Source: Lysobacter dokdonensis DS-58
GTDB lineage: Bacteria > Pseudomonadota > Gammaproteobacteria > Xanthomonadales > Xanthomonadaceae
NCBI RefSeq assembly: GCF_000770795.1
Contig: NZ_JRKJ01000002.1
Span: forward strand, 372,001-436,000
Direction of reading: 5' to 3'
Length of the DNA stretch: 64,000 nt
Shown in pieces: positions 36,630-44,864 of this stretch (position 1 is the first letter of the stretch; the number at the start of each line of letters is the position of its first letter). A model generated the notes under the pieces. The model saw only the letters and a program-made list of their open reading frames with translations. It did no database searches and was not told where the DNA came from. Both the position numbers and the translations under genes were made by a program.

Positions 36630-36739
36630 GGATTCACCTGATTTCAGATTCTTTCACCGGAAATCGATGGCGCGGGAGGCCAGCGCGGAGGACGTTCGCC
36701 CCGCGCCGGATGGCGCCTCACCTCCCACGGAGACGGACT

Positions 36740-37219
36740 ATGTCACTCAAGCTCATCCTGTTCGGCCTCGCCGCGATGGCCACCGCCAGCACGGCGCTCG
36801 CCGTCGACCCCTGGACCACCGGCGGCCTCAACACGCCGGCCAACCACATCGTCGGGCTATGGCGCACGCAGGCGGCCGTCGGCCCCTGCGGCAGCGGTCA
36901 GACGCCGATCCAGATCCGCAACACCCTGCAGTTCCACGCCGGCGGCACCTTGGTCGAAAGCGTGCCGCCCGGCATTCCGCGCGTCGAAGGTCTCGGCACC
37001 TGGAAGTACAACCCCGACACCAGGCAATGGCGCCTGCACCTGCTGTTCGACTGGTGGTTGCCCGACGGCAGCTACGACGGTTACTCCACCGTCGACCGCA
37101 AGTTGCTGATGAGCAACGACGGCAAGCGGATTGCCGGGCCGGTGCGCTCCGTCCGTTATGCCGCAAATGGCAGCGTGATCGCCGAATTGTGCGGCCACGC
37201 CGTGTCCACTCGACAGTAG
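36740..37219 (+). CDS. exported hypothetical protein
   Basis: A 159-residue secreted protein with signal peptide ending at STALAVD and two Cys that could form a disulfide (VGPCGSG and AELCGHA). The mature part is beta-rich with LWRTQ and WKYNPDTRQWRLH. No family recognised. ATG 36740 has GGAG upstream. It is 15 bp before the next gene and probably co-transcribed. Confidence 0.65.
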   Translation: MSLKLILFGLAAMATASTALAVDPWTTGGLNTPANHIVGLWRTQAAVGPCGSGQTPIQIRNTLQFHAGGTLVESVPPGIPRVEGLGTWKYNPDTRQWRLHLLFDWWLPDGSYDGYSTVDRKLLMSNDGKRIAGPVRSVRYAANGSVIAELCGHAVSTRQ

Positions 37220-37234
37220 GAAGGAGGCGCCGCC

Positions 37235-38173
37235 ATGACCATGAAACTCGCTTGCTGCATCGCAGCCGCACTTGGCTGCGCCTCTTTCGGCGCGACCGCG
37301 CGACAAGCCGACATCCTGTGGCGCAACACCGTGACCGGCGCGAACGTCGTCTGGCGCGATGGCGATTCCCGGAGGCTCAAGCCGGTCGCGAGCGTGAATC
37401 CCGCCTGGTCGGTCGTCGGGAAATCGGTGTCCAGCTTCAACGGAATGAACAGCGTGATCTGGCGCAATCGCGTCGACGGCCGCAATGTCGCGTGGCCGTC
37501 GGCGCAACTGGACGCGGCCTTCGACTTGCCGACGGTGCCCAAACAATCGTGGTCGCTTGCGGGCATGGGGTATTTCGACACCGGCACGCACCTGTTCGAT
37601 CTGCTCTGGCGCGACACCGCCACCGGGCGCAACGTGGTGTGGCGCATCGGCATCGCCAAGTACGACGACGCCCTCGCCTCGGCCCCTCCGGATTGGAAGG
37701 TCGTGGGCGTCGGCGACTTCGACGGCGACATGTACTCCGACGTGCTGTGGCGCAATCAGGTGACGGGCGCGAACACGATCTGGCTGCGCGCGAACCCGCA
37801 CACGCAGCGGGCGACCAACGCGGCCGCGCTCGCGTGGCAGGTCGCGGGCGTCGGCGATTTCGACGGCGACCGGTCCACGGACATCCTGTGGCGAAACGCG
37901 ACCAACGGGCGGAACGTCGTGTGGTATCGCGGGCTCGCGACGCAGGCGCTGGCGCTGCCGACGGTGGCGAGCCAGCACTGGCGCGTCGTCGGTATCGCCG
38001 ATTTCGACGGCAACGGCACGGCGGACGTGTTGTGGCGCGATGGCGCCAGCGGACGCAACGTGATCTGGCCGTCGGCGAGCGGCGCGTCGCGGATCTGGCT
38101 GGCAACGGTGCCCGATCAGGCGTGGATCGTTGCGGCCGTCGGGGATTTCGAACTCGATCCCTGGTCGTTCTGA
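37235..38173 (+). CDS. exported FG-GAP/VCBS-like repeat protein
   Basis: A 312-residue secreted protein with signal peptide. About five imperfect repeats of roughly 50 residues carry the pattern DFDGxxxxDxLWRN followed by TGxNxxW (for example DFDGDMYSDVLWRN near 168, DFDGDRSTDILWRN near 208, DFDGNGTADVLWRD near 250). The DxDG turns are calcium-binding loops of beta-propeller FG-GAP repeats. Likely an adhesin- or ligand-binding surface protein. ATG 37235 has AGGAGG 8 nt upstream. Confidence 0.78.
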   Translation: MTMKLACCIAAALGCASFGATARQADILWRNTVTGANVVWRDGDSRRLKPVASVNPAWSVVGKSVSSFNGMNSVIWRNRVDGRNVAWPSAQLDAAFDLPTVPKQSWSLAGMGYFDTGTHLFDLLWRDTATGRNVVWRIGIAKYDDALASAPPDWKVVGVGDFDGDMYSDVLWRNQVTGANTIWLRANPHTQRATNAAALAWQVAGVGDFDGDRSTDILWRNATNGRNVVWYRGLATQALALPTVASQHWRVVGIADFDGNGTADVLWRDGASGRNVIWPSASGASRIWLATVPDQAWIVAAVGDFELDPWSF

Positions 38174-38205
38174 GGAACGCAGGAAAAGCGAGGCCCGAAA
38201 CGACA

Positions 38206-38229
38206 AGACCCCCGATCACTCGGGGGTCT
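38206..38229 (+). terminator. terminator-like hairpin after FG-GAP gene
   Basis: AGACCCCCGA (38206-38215) pairs with TCGGGGGTCT (38220-38229) around a TCAC loop. The downstream sequence is not T-rich, so it may be a weak or factor-assisted terminator. It marks the end of the dense chromosomal part. Confidence 0.55.
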
Positions 38230-38242
38230 GGCCTTGCGAATC

Positions 38243-38265
38243 TGGTGCCGGGAGAGGACTCGAAC
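38243..38265 (-). repeat. tRNA 3'-end-like sequence, possible attachment remnant
   Basis: The complement reads GTTCGAGTCC-TCTCCCGGC-ACCA, i.e. a T-loop, acceptor strand and CCA like a tRNA 3' end. It is one base short of canonical spacing and has no tRNA body beside it, so it is not a functional tRNA. It sits exactly where gene density drops and repeats begin, consistent with an old att site. Confidence 0.5.
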
Positions 38266-38444
38266 GCCGCCTAGATATTGCTGTTTTTACACATTTTCTA
38301 GCAGATCGCTTCGCGTCATACCCACACGCATACCCCTGACCAAACGGAGGGTTCGTTGAGAGAACGGAGGCATCCGCCTGACGGCGCTGGCTAGCGTCAG
38401 CGCACTGGAAATGGGTGGTCAGGCCTACTTGGCGCTGGGCCTGA

Positions 38445-38470
38445 TGTCCGCTTGCGGCCAACAGCGGAGA
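38445..38470. repeat. dispersed palindromic repeat, type A (first copy)
   Basis: Arms TGTCCGCT and AGCGGAga flank a GGCC centre. Slightly degenerate. First occurrence in the window going left to right. Confidence 0.6.
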
Positions 38471-38649
38471 TCAGCACCCGTGCATGGCGCGAACGCGGTA
38501 GCGGAACCGCAGAGAATCTTGATGTCGGCGATCTCCTGGGACCGGTCGTTCCAGTCACCTGATTCTCCACCCTCCATTCACGCGAATTGCACGCGCCATG
38601 CACGGCGCGGGTTCCATGGTGCGCGCTCCCACGTCCGTGGAGTCGCGCG

Positions 38650-40044
38650 ATGTGCCTGCCTGCCCGTTCGACCGCTTTGTTCTGTTCGACGCTCCTCTTC
38701 GCATCGCTCGGGAGTCTCGGCTTCGCGCCGGATGCGCACGCCGCTACACGCAGCGTCACGAACTGCAACGACAGCGGTGCCGGCAGCCTGCGGACCGCGG
38801 TCGTCGGCGCCGCGAACAATGACGTGGTCGACATGCGCGGCCTGTCGTGCGGGACCATATTCCTCAACGGCGCGATTCCGATTCGCGTTGCGAACCTGCA
38901 GATCGTCGGACCCGGTTACAGCCGCCTGACCGTGAATGGGCGCGAACGCGGGCGTGTGTTGCAGCAGGAGATCCCGACGCCGCCTAACACGCTGCCGCGC
39001 GTCGATGGCGATTTGATCCTCCGGGGCTTCTCTGTCTCGTGGGGACGCACCTCGGGTCAGTACGCGTTGGGCGGCTGCCTCTTCGCGCAGAGCCGGCTGC
39101 ATCTGCAGTCGATGCAGGTGCACCACTGCACCGCACGCTCGTCGGGCACGCCACCGGAATACGGATCGGGCGGCGGCGGTGCGTGGGGGTACAACGCGAT
39201 CAACGCGACGAACTCCTTCGTGCACAGCAATCGCGCCTTCCCCAACGGTGCGGGCGGCGGTCTCTACAGCAACTGGGATGGCATGCGCCTGGACGGTAGC
39301 CGTATCGCGTACAACACCGTGGATACCAACGGCGGGGGCGTGATCGCGCTGTTCGGATTTTGGATGTACCGCTCCACCATCGACCACAACACCGCGACCG
39401 ATGGGCCCGCGGGCGGCATCGCCACGGCCGGCGGCGCGGTCCTGATCAACAAATCGACCGTGAGCTGGAACCATGCGCAGATCCGCGGCGTCGGCGAGTT
39501 CGACGGTGGCTATCCTCAGCGCGTGGTCGAGAGCACGCTGTCGCACAACTCCGCGGACTTCGACGAAGGCGGCATCGCGCTCCTGAGCTTCGGCTTGCCA
39601 ACGGAGATCCTCAACAGCACGATCGCGTTCAATGTCGCGCTCGCGGAAAGCTTCGAAGGCGCGTGTAGGTTACGTGGCTCGGGGCTGTCGATGAATGGCA
39701 TCATCCGCGTCAACAGTTCGATCATTTCCGGCAATACCTGCGCGGGCAAGCCGGCGGATGTCGGCAGGACGCAGGAGATCGACATCGAGAACCGGGTGGT
39801 CGGCGCCGACAACCTCATCGGAAAGTCGTTCATTGCGATCCCTTCCGACACGATCCTGACCAACAGTCCCCGACTGGCCCCGCTCGCGAACAATGGCGGG
39901 CCGACGCAGACGCATGCACTTTTGTCCGACAGCCCCGCGGTCGACGCTGGCAACAACCTGCCGGTGTTTCTCTACGACCAGCGCGGCCAGGGATTCCCGC
40001 GAGTGGTCAACGGACGCGCGGATATTGGCGCTTTCGAGAGATAG
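38650..40044 (+). CDS. secreted right-handed beta-helix protein (choice-of-anchor Q type)
   Basis: A 464-residue exported protein. Signal peptide through PDAHAA, then parallel beta-helix rungs with repeated stretches such as STIDHNTAT, STVSWNHA, STLSHNSA and STIAFN. The C-terminal ALLSDSPAVDAGN plus GRADIGAFE is the usual end of choice-of-anchor Q proteins. Likely surface- or envelope-exposed. ATG 38650 has GGAG 7 nt upstream. It is the largest typical gene at the left of the accessory stretch. Confidence 0.82.
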   Translation: MCLPARSTALFCSTLLFASLGSLGFAPDAHAATRSVTNCNDSGAGSLRTAVVGAANNDVVDMRGLSCGTIFLNGAIPIRVANLQIVGPGYSRLTVNGRERGRVLQQEIPTPPNTLPRVDGDLILRGFSVSWGRTSGQYALGGCLFAQSRLHLQSMQVHHCTARSSGTPPEYGSGGGGAWGYNAINATNSFVHSNRAFPNGAGGGLYSNWDGMRLDGSRIAYNTVDTNGGGVIALFGFWMYRSTIDHNTATDGPAGGIATAGGAVLINKSTVSWNHAQIRGVGEFDGGYPQRVVESTLSHNSADFDEGGIALLSFGLPTEILNSTIAFNVALAESFEGACRLRGSGLSMNGIIRVNSSIISGNTCAGKPADVGRTQEIDIENRVVGADNLIGKSFIAIPSDTILTNSPRLAPLANNGGPTQTHALLSDSPAVDAGNNLPVFLYDQRGQGFPRVVNGRADIGAFER

Positions 40045-40080
40045 GCGCCGTGCCACGGTCGTTGTCGGTTGAGCGTCGGG

Positions 40081-40106
40081 TGTCCGCTTTCCGCCAGAAG
40101 CGGACA
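40081..40106. repeat. dispersed palindromic repeat, type A
   Basis: TGTCCGCTTT, centre CCGCCA, GAAGCGGACA: near-perfect arms. Lies 36 bp after the beta-helix gene. Confidence 0.75.
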
Positions 40107-40127
40107 TTGCAGGAAATTGCATGACGC

Positions 40128-40484
40128 TCAGCCTGAGGCGGTCGGTTTCAATCGCGACGTCCAGACCAGCATGGCCCCGCCCCAAGCGAACAATACGAAG
40201 CCCGCGCCGGAAGTCAGGATGATTGCCTGGTCGTAAGCGTTCGACATGCTCCGGACTTGGGCCATCAGGCGCGCGCAATGTTCGGGGACTTGGGCATGCC
40301 ACGATCCGTCGTGCGGTGCAGTCGATGACAGACGCTTGCAGCTCTGGGCGATCGGTGACCCGAGGTGTGCGGATTTCTCGAACAACACTAGGGACCGCCA
40401 GCCGAGCACCACCGCCGTCGTTAATAGGAGGACGGCGGTCCATTTGAGCCTTGTCGCAATGCGGCAACCCCAATGTATCGACAC
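40128..40484 (-). CDS. small two-helix membrane protein
   Basis: A 118-residue protein with two hydrophobic segments: one near the N-terminus (WTAVLLLTTAVVLGW) and one near the C-terminus (IILTSGAGFVLFAWGGAML). Three Cys lie in the loop between them. The start is uncertain; GTG 40484 is used because the longer frame begins inside a repeat. No family recognised. Confidence 0.4.
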   Translation of the reverse strand: MSIHWGCRIATRLKWTAVLLLTTAVVLGWRSLVLFEKSAHLGSPIAQSCKRLSSTAPHDGSWHAQVPEHCARLMAQVRSMSNAYDQAIILTSGAGFVLFAWGGAMLVWTSRLKPTASG

Positions 40485-40525
40485 TTGCAGTCGAGTGTAA
40501 GGGGCGCCAGCGACCTTTGGTGAGA

Positions 40526-40574
40526 TGTCCACTTTGGGTCGACGGCAACTGGCCGCTATCGGCCAGAGCGGGCA
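40526..40574. repeat. dispersed repeat, degenerate B-A composite
   Basis: A half of type B (TGTCCACTTT-GGGTCG) is followed by a type A palindrome (gGCCGCTATC-GGCC-AGAGCGGgCA). Decayed relative to other copies. Confidence 0.5.
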
Positions 40575-40585
40575 GTTACTTCCGC

Positions 40586-40777
40586 CTAGGCGAGTTCATC
40601 GTCCTCGGGCCGTACGTGTCGCCAATCCGGAACATCTCTAATTGTTTCGTAGACGGAGCGCCCGCTCCTTACGGACTGGCGCACCTGTTTCAGGATCTCC
40701 AGAGTCTCCTCCCGCAAGCGCTTTCGCGTTTCGATAGCAGCCGTAAGGCGCTCGGTATCTGGATGATTTGGGCTCAT
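40586..40777 (-). CDS. small helical protein of the MSP-family (shared leader)
   Basis: A 63-residue charged helical protein, MSPNHPDTERLTAAIE at the N-terminus, acidic at the end (RPEDDELA). Its first 30 residues resemble the protein at 58691-58975 (MSPxxxxTxRLxAAIExxR). Start ATG 40777 has GAGGA 8 nt upstream, within the conserved leader described next. No function known. Confidence 0.6.
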   Translation of the reverse strand: MSPNHPDTERLTAAIETRKRLREETLEILKQVRQSVRSGRSVYETIRDVPDWRHVRPEDDELA

Positions 40778-40860
40778 GGCAGCGATCCTCGATGGAGCTG
40801 CATGGAGGCCCAGTGTCAGCGGCGCAGTGAACTCGCCGCGATGCACGATTCTTTTACGCC
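40778..40860 (-). promoter_or_regulatory. shared promoter/leader, copy 1
   Basis: Read on the minus strand: a GTAAAAGAAT -10-like box, then GCGGCG-n9-CGCCGC (6-bp stem), then GGGCCTCCATGCAGCTC (40795-40811) and a second hairpin GCAGC...GCTGC ending one base before ATG, with GAGGA in its loop. The same order is found at 54847-54921 and 58607-58690 before other genes. Confidence 0.65.
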
Positions 40861-40957
40861 GGTGGTCCCGGCAGAGGTGTGAAGCCCCCGAATTCGCACA
40901 CGCAGCAAGCCATAAGTGGCTGGTGCGCCGCAGCAATTGAGCAAGCTAAAAGTCGCG

Positions 40958-40982
40958 CATGGCCGAACAGACGGAGGTCTGA
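40958..40982 (+). pseudogene. fragment of tyrosine recombinase 3' end
   Basis: The last codons of the recombinase at 53740-54354 (Met-Ala-Glu-Gln-Thr-Glu-Val-stop) recur here nearly base for base; upstream sequence is unrelated. Similarity continues past the stop through about 25 bp into the type A repeat at 41007, as it does after the full gene. So a 3'-end-plus-repeat unit was duplicated. Confidence 0.75.
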
Positions 40983-41006
40983 CCGGGCTCCAAGTGGCAA
41001 GTCAGA

Positions 41007-41030
41007 TGTCCGCTATCGGCCAAAGGCGAC
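41007..41030. repeat. dispersed palindromic repeat, type A
   Basis: TGTCCGCTATC-GGCC-AAAGGCGAC; right arm decayed. Linked to the recombinase fragment 25 bp upstream. Confidence 0.65.
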
Positions 41031-41140
41031 CCGCGCGGAGCGGGGGCGCTGCTGCACCCGGCGCAATCGCCCTTTTCACGCAGCTTTGAGGACCACGTTC
41101 TTACTTTTCGGCCCGCAAGGCATCCGCCAGCATTTGCGCT

Positions 41141-41178
41141 CCTAGGGGCTGGTGCGTCACCTAGGGGCTGGCGCAGGA
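41141..41178. repeat. 19-bp tandem duplication before a four-Cys gene
   Basis: CCTAGGGGCTGGTGCGTCA (41141-41159) is followed directly by CCTAGGGGCTGGCGCAGGA (41160-41178), matching at 15 of 19 bases. It ends 8 bp before the ATG of the next gene, so it occupies the untranslated leader and ribosome site. Confidence 0.6.
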
Positions 41179-41186
41179 CCGCAGCC

Positions 41187-41441
41187 ATGAAGCTCAACGT
41201 GTTCGCTTGCTCTGGCGGGTATCTGTTGTCCGCCGAATGCATGTTCGCCCCTCGTGAGGCCACCGAGGCCTACCGTCCAGTTGCCGAAATTTTCGGCCTG
41301 GTCATGTGCGATGAGCCACCACCGCCCCTATGCGAGCGCGTCGCTAAAGACATCGATCTCCAGCAATTCGCCTTTGTCAGCTGCTCTGAAGCGAAGCAGA
41401 TTCGTCTTCCGATGCTCGCTCTGCAGCACCCCAAACTCTAA
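41187..41441 (+). CDS. four-cysteine small protein family, copy 1
   Basis: An 84-residue protein with Cys at 8, 18, 41 and 49 in the pattern C-x2-G-x-L-x4-C ... G-x-V-x-C-x-E-x-P-x3-LC. Three related genes occur in this window (51278, 55744, 59522); the closest is at 59259-59522 (both start KLNVFAC). The four Cys could bind zinc or form disulfides; no signal peptide, so a cytoplasmic metal site is favoured. No named family recognised. Confidence 0.65.
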   Translation: MKLNVFACSGGYLLSAECMFAPREATEAYRPVAEIFGLVMCDEPPPPLCERVAKDIDLQQFAFVSCSEAKQIRLPMLALQHPKL

Positions 41442-41507
41442 GGAGAAGCGTGGATGGCCTTGTGTCGCACTCGATTCACACGGCGCGTTCTTTGATGCAG
41501 AACGCGG

Positions 41508-41885
41508 CTACGCCCCGACTTCGAATCTTTGGGTCCTTTGCCCCAGCCACGATAGCGCCTGGTCGCGGTCATTGAACACCCGAAGGTGCGCGTCGAGCGC
41601 CGCAGCCGCCAGCACCGCGGCGCGCGCATGCTCTCCAGACAATCCCACCATCGCGATAAAACGCCCCTGAATTTCGGGTTGCGACATGACATGCGCCATG
41701 AAATTCAGTTGGTCGTCGGGATCTACCAGCACCGCATCGAGGAAGTTGATCAACAGCGGTACCTCGATCGCGGCGTCCTTGGATTCCGCGAGTGCTTTTA
41801 GGACAGAAAGCCGCTCCGCATAGGTGACGTTCCCCATGTAGATGGCCTCGACGAATCCGTCTCCAAAAAAGATCTCGTGTGCCAC
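41508..41885 (-). CDS. SpoIIAA/STAS-like protein, copy 1
   Basis: A 125-residue alpha/beta protein resembling SpoIIAA-like (STAS/Sec14-type) proteins: strand-helix start with GNVTYAERLSVLKAL, central LLINFLDA, then RFIAMVGLSGEHARAAVLA and a C-terminal FNDRDQALSWL. Two paralogues lie at 56751-57182 and 57618-58031. These domains bind nucleotides, lipids or regulatory partners. Probable GTG start at 41885 with GGGGG upstream. Confidence 0.6.
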   Translation of the reverse strand: MAHEIFFGDGFVEAIYMGNVTYAERLSVLKALAESKDAAIEVPLLINFLDAVLVDPDDQLNFMAHVMSQPEIQGRFIAMVGLSGEHARAAVLAAAALDAHLRVFNDRDQALSWLGQRTQRFEVGA

Positions 41886-42067
41886 GATGCGCCCCCCGCA
41901 GCGCTAAAGGGAGGGCGGCAGTAATACCTCGGTCGTCCGAGCAATTCAACGGCGAAGTGTCACTAGTGCTCAGGACCGCTGCCCTGGCCGCGCATGGTGC
42001 CGTAGGCCGTGACCGGAACGACGCCGCTCCCTGCTGCGCCAACGAAAAAGGGGCTTCATCGGCCAAG

Positions 42068-42130
42068 TGCCCGCGTTGGGTAGAAAGCCGCCACCCAAAG
42101 CGCACGTCCGCTTTCGGCCAGAAGCGGACA
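42068..42130. repeat. dispersed repeat, B-A composite
   Basis: A decayed type B (TGCCCGCGTT-GGGTAG-AAAGCCGCCA, 42068-42093) is followed after 11 bp by a good type A (CGTCCGCTTTC-GGCC-AGAAGCGGACA, 42105-42130). Confidence 0.7.
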
Positions 42131-42165
42131 TCTGCAACCGCATGGAGCGGCAACGCGTCGAATGC

Positions 42166-43281
42166 TCAGGACGCAGGCTTGGCTTCCGGAAACTTCCAGG
42201 TTCCGTCGAGTGCGACCTGCTTCGGGCGATAGAGCCGCACCCAGTAATTCCAGCCTTGCACGATCGGCAGGCAGTTCGGCACCTTGCCGTCGCAACCACC
42301 GAACTGGATGGTGACCGAACCGTCGGCCGCCTTCTTCGCGGTGACATCGTTGACCGAATAGGCGTCCAGATCGTTCTTGTGGAAGTAGCCATCGGGTCCG
42401 TACACGCTGACCGACCAGAAGGCATCAACCGGAACACCAGGCGCGATCTTCATCGTGTGCACGGTCTTCCCGTCGTTCTTCTGTGGCACGACGGTCAGGT
42501 AGAGCGCGTCCTTCTCGTTGTTTCCGCCCCATCCGCTGGCGGCGCCGATCAAGTGTTTCTCCGGGTCCACCTTCCCTCTCGGACCAAACATCCCGCGGCT
42601 GTCGGCCAACTTCGCAGCACGCAGGATCAGTTGCGCACGGACATTGTCCTGGCTCGCCGAATCCCAACCGGGGACTTCCCAAGAACCCATACCGGCCTGC
42701 GTCACCTTAACCTGATCCTGCAACGCGTGGGCTGCCTTCATGTCCGCAGGGCTATTCGGATCAGCAAACGTCCGAACGCCGATCAGCACGTACCGCGTTT
42801 CGGAATCGGTCTTCGATACGGTGAATGTCGCGGGTGCATACACTGTCTTTAGCGCGTACTCGTCTTGGTCGATCACCAGCGCGGACATGAACCGCTTGCC
42901 TGGATCCGGCAGCGTGACCGTTACCGGACCGGCTTCGAGGTCAAAAACGCCAGGCGAATACAGCGTGTCACGATTCGATCGGATCACCGACTGCTTGTCG
43001 ATCGGCATCAACTCGCGGAGGACACCGAGCTTGCCGATGCCATTCCCCGCGACCCGAGTGTTGAAATACTTGTCGCTCTCTGCGCGGACGAAGTTGTCTT
43101 CGGTCACCAGTGTCGGCTGTGAAGCAGCGGCCGACGTCGATTTCCCGGCATCCGCCGGCTGAGAGGTGCCCGCGGAAGGTGTCGCGGCGGGCGCGCTCGC
43201 CGACGGCTCGTCGGGCTTCTGGCAACCCGTCAGGGTCAACGCGACACAAAGCCCTATGACGTTGCGAATGATGGGTTTCAT
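42166..43281 (-). CDS. DUF1254/DUF1214 lipoprotein
   Basis: A 371-residue lipoprotein with lipobox LTLTGC, a Ser/Ala/Pro linker, then DUF1254 (NFVRAESDKYFNTRVA through FMSALVIDQDEYALKT) and DUF1214 (VDAFWSVSVYGPDGYF to CLPIVQGWNYWVRLYRP). Proteins of this kind are widespread envelope proteins of unknown role. ATG 43281 has GAGG upstream. One of the few full-length recognisable genes in the accessory stretch. Confidence 0.85.
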   Translation of the reverse strand: MKPIIRNVIGLCVALTLTGCQKPDEPSASAPAATPSAGTSQPADAGKSTSAAASQPTLVTEDNFVRAESDKYFNTRVAGNGIGKLGVLRELMPIDKQSVIRSNRDTLYSPGVFDLEAGPVTVTLPDPGKRFMSALVIDQDEYALKTVYAPATFTVSKTDSETRYVLIGVRTFADPNSPADMKAAHALQDQVKVTQAGMGSWEVPGWDSASQDNVRAQLILRAAKLADSRGMFGPRGKVDPEKHLIGAASGWGGNNEKDALYLTVVPQKNDGKTVHTMKIAPGVPVDAFWSVSVYGPDGYFHKNDLDAYSVNDVTAKKAADGSVTIQFGGCDGKVPNCLPIVQGWNYWVRLYRPKQVALDGTWKFPEAKPAS

Positions 43282-43457
43282 CGCGAGACCTCGTGCCGGG
43301 GAGACGGCCTCGTAGATTCGCCAAAAGCGTGGGACGCCGACTACCGCTGAATTACACACGAGGGATCAGTAAAACTACTGCCGATCACGGCAGTGCCAGC
43401 GTGCTGCGAAGGACATTGAGGTCGTCGGAGTGCGCCGATGCGAAGCAGCAAAAGGAG

Positions 43458-43518
43458 TGTCCGCTTTGGGTCGAAACCGGACACTCAGACTCTGTCCGCC
43501 AATGGCCAGAAGTGGGCA
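43458..43518. repeat. dispersed repeat, B-A composite
   Basis: Type B at 43458-43483 (TGTCCGCTTT-GGGTCG-AAACCGGACA) and a decayed type A at 43493-43518, 9 bp apart. Confidence 0.75.
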
Positions 43519-43591
43519 TAGCCTTGACTACGACAACGGCCTTCGGGAGGATTGCGACTCTTCTGTTGCGCGCCGTTCCGGGGGGATCACC

Positions 43592-44239
43592 GTGCGTCAT
43601 TCGCTGCAATGCGGAGCCGCTGTCTTGGGCGGTCTTCTATCGACCTGCGCGATTGCTGGATCACCGAACTACGAAGCGCAGGGACGGCGGCCCGCGAGCG
43701 GCCGGATCGAAACGCCAGGCTATGTCTTCGAATACGGCGCCCCGCCTGGCTTGAGCGCCTCGGCCGAATGGCACTACATGGTCGACGCGGACGAGCCCCG
43801 TACGATCGCGCTGTTGGCTGGCGTGAAAGGCATGGATTCCTATGCATTGAGCGTGACCTACAAGGGAGCCGTCGAAGCCGGCCAGTCCGCCCTCGATGTC
43901 GCAACGAAGATCCACCCCGGCGTGACCTTCGCCGCGAGTACGGTCAATCCTGCCTGCGTGACGACTGCACCGAACAGCCCGATTGAACTCGACCGAACGA
44001 TGGTCTCGTTCCATGCCATTTGCGTCGATGCCGCGGCGCATGCTGTTTATGAAATCGGATACTCCTGGAACTCCCTCTTCCTCCTTTCCAAAGGGTTGGC
44101 CACCCTCACCGAGGAATCTGGCGCTTGCGCATCACAGAAGCGGCAAGACCCTTCGGTGAGCTGCGAGGATTTCGTCGGAAGCTTCGTGACGGCGTACCGT
44201 GACGCACTGGGCGGCCTGACGTTCATTCCGCGGAAATAA
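43592..44239 (+). CDS. exported hypothetical protein
   Basis: A 215-residue protein starting at GTG 43592 with GGGGGA upstream. The N-terminal hydrophobic stretch (CGAAVLGGLLSTCAIAG) could be a signal peptide or lipoprotein signal. The mature part has three further Cys near the end (SGACASQ and VSCEDF) and no known domain. Confidence 0.55.
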   Translation: MRHSLQCGAAVLGGLLSTCAIAGSPNYEAQGRRPASGRIETPGYVFEYGAPPGLSASAEWHYMVDADEPRTIALLAGVKGMDSYALSVTYKGAVEAGQSALDVATKIHPGVTFAASTVNPACVTTAPNSPIELDRTMVSFHAICVDAAAHAVYEIGYSWNSLFLLSKGLATLTEESGACASQKRQDPSVSCEDFVGSFVTAYRDALGGLTFIPRK

Positions 44240-44321
44240 ATGGTCGGGTGGACGAGCACATAGCGCGTCGACTGCTCGGTCATGCAACTGCACGAGTCCT
44301 CGCCCGCCCAGAACAAGTCAG

Positions 44322-44386
44322 TGAGTCCGCTTTGGGTCGAACGTAGTCACCAAGTGAGCAATGGCAGCTATCGGCCATGAGCGGAC
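44322..44386. repeat. dispersed repeat, B-A composite
   Basis: Type B left arm and centre at 44322-44347 with a decayed right arm, followed by a type A (GGCAGCTATC-GGCC-ATGAGCGGAC) at 44362-44386. Confidence 0.6.
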
Positions 44387-44396
44387 GCGCTCTCGA

Positions 44397-44672
44397 CTAT
44401 GGCCTCAAGTCATAGTCTTCTATGTACATGATGAACTCCAGCCATGCTTTCCATAGCTCGACGCATTCGCCAAGCCGCGTTTCGCTGAAAGCATAGTCAA
44501 ATCCGTTGCCAACCTTGACCGGACTGTCAATCTGATCTGCTTTTGCCAGTTGGATCAGGTCTGCGATGCGGCCCCTGACCAAACCAGATGCGTCCACATA
44601 GCCGGCGGCAAGCGCTTCGCTTGCAAGGCGCTCCAAGTCAATTGCGGCAACTCTCAAACGAAGTTTGTTCAT
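44397..44672 (-). CDS. small hypothetical protein
   Basis: A 91-residue acidic helical protein (MNKLRLRVAAIDLERLASEAL at the start pattern; ends EDYDLRP). No Cys clusters, signal or membrane segment. ATG 44672 is chosen because upstream codons run into repeat DNA. Not recognised. Confidence 0.5.
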   Translation of the reverse strand: MNKLRLRVAAIDLERLASEALAAGYVDASGLVRGRIADLIQLAKADQIDSPVKVGNGFDYAFSETRLGECVELWKAWLEFIMYIEDYDLRP

Positions 44673-44790
44673 GGGACCAACGTACCAAGCGGACGGTTGA
44701 TCGTGTAGGGATGATACGTCACCCATTCCTGCAAGTTGCGCTTGCCTCCATCGCGCTGGTGCGTGGGCGTGGTCCTCTCCGTTTAGAAAG

Positions 44791-44825
44791 CGAACGCTGC
44801 CGCAGCGAAAACGATCGGCTCCCTG
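44791..44825 (-). repeat. 35-bp duplicated sequence, copy 1
   Basis: On the minus strand this reads CAGGGAGCCGATCGTTTTCG then CTGCGGCAGCGTTCG. It is repeated at 47844-47878 with two substitutions, there joined directly to a type B repeat. It is therefore a flank of that repeat that has also moved or spread. Confidence 0.65.
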
Positions 44826-44864
44826 AAAAGCTCGCTTTGAAGCGGTCACCGGTGATCGATACCA

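Noticed and set aside
32265-36641. A 1458-codon open frame on the plus strand
   Set aside because: It runs across the TonB receptor and antisense to the CadC-like gene, is Arg/Ala/His-rich and has no motif: a shadow of high-GC codon use.
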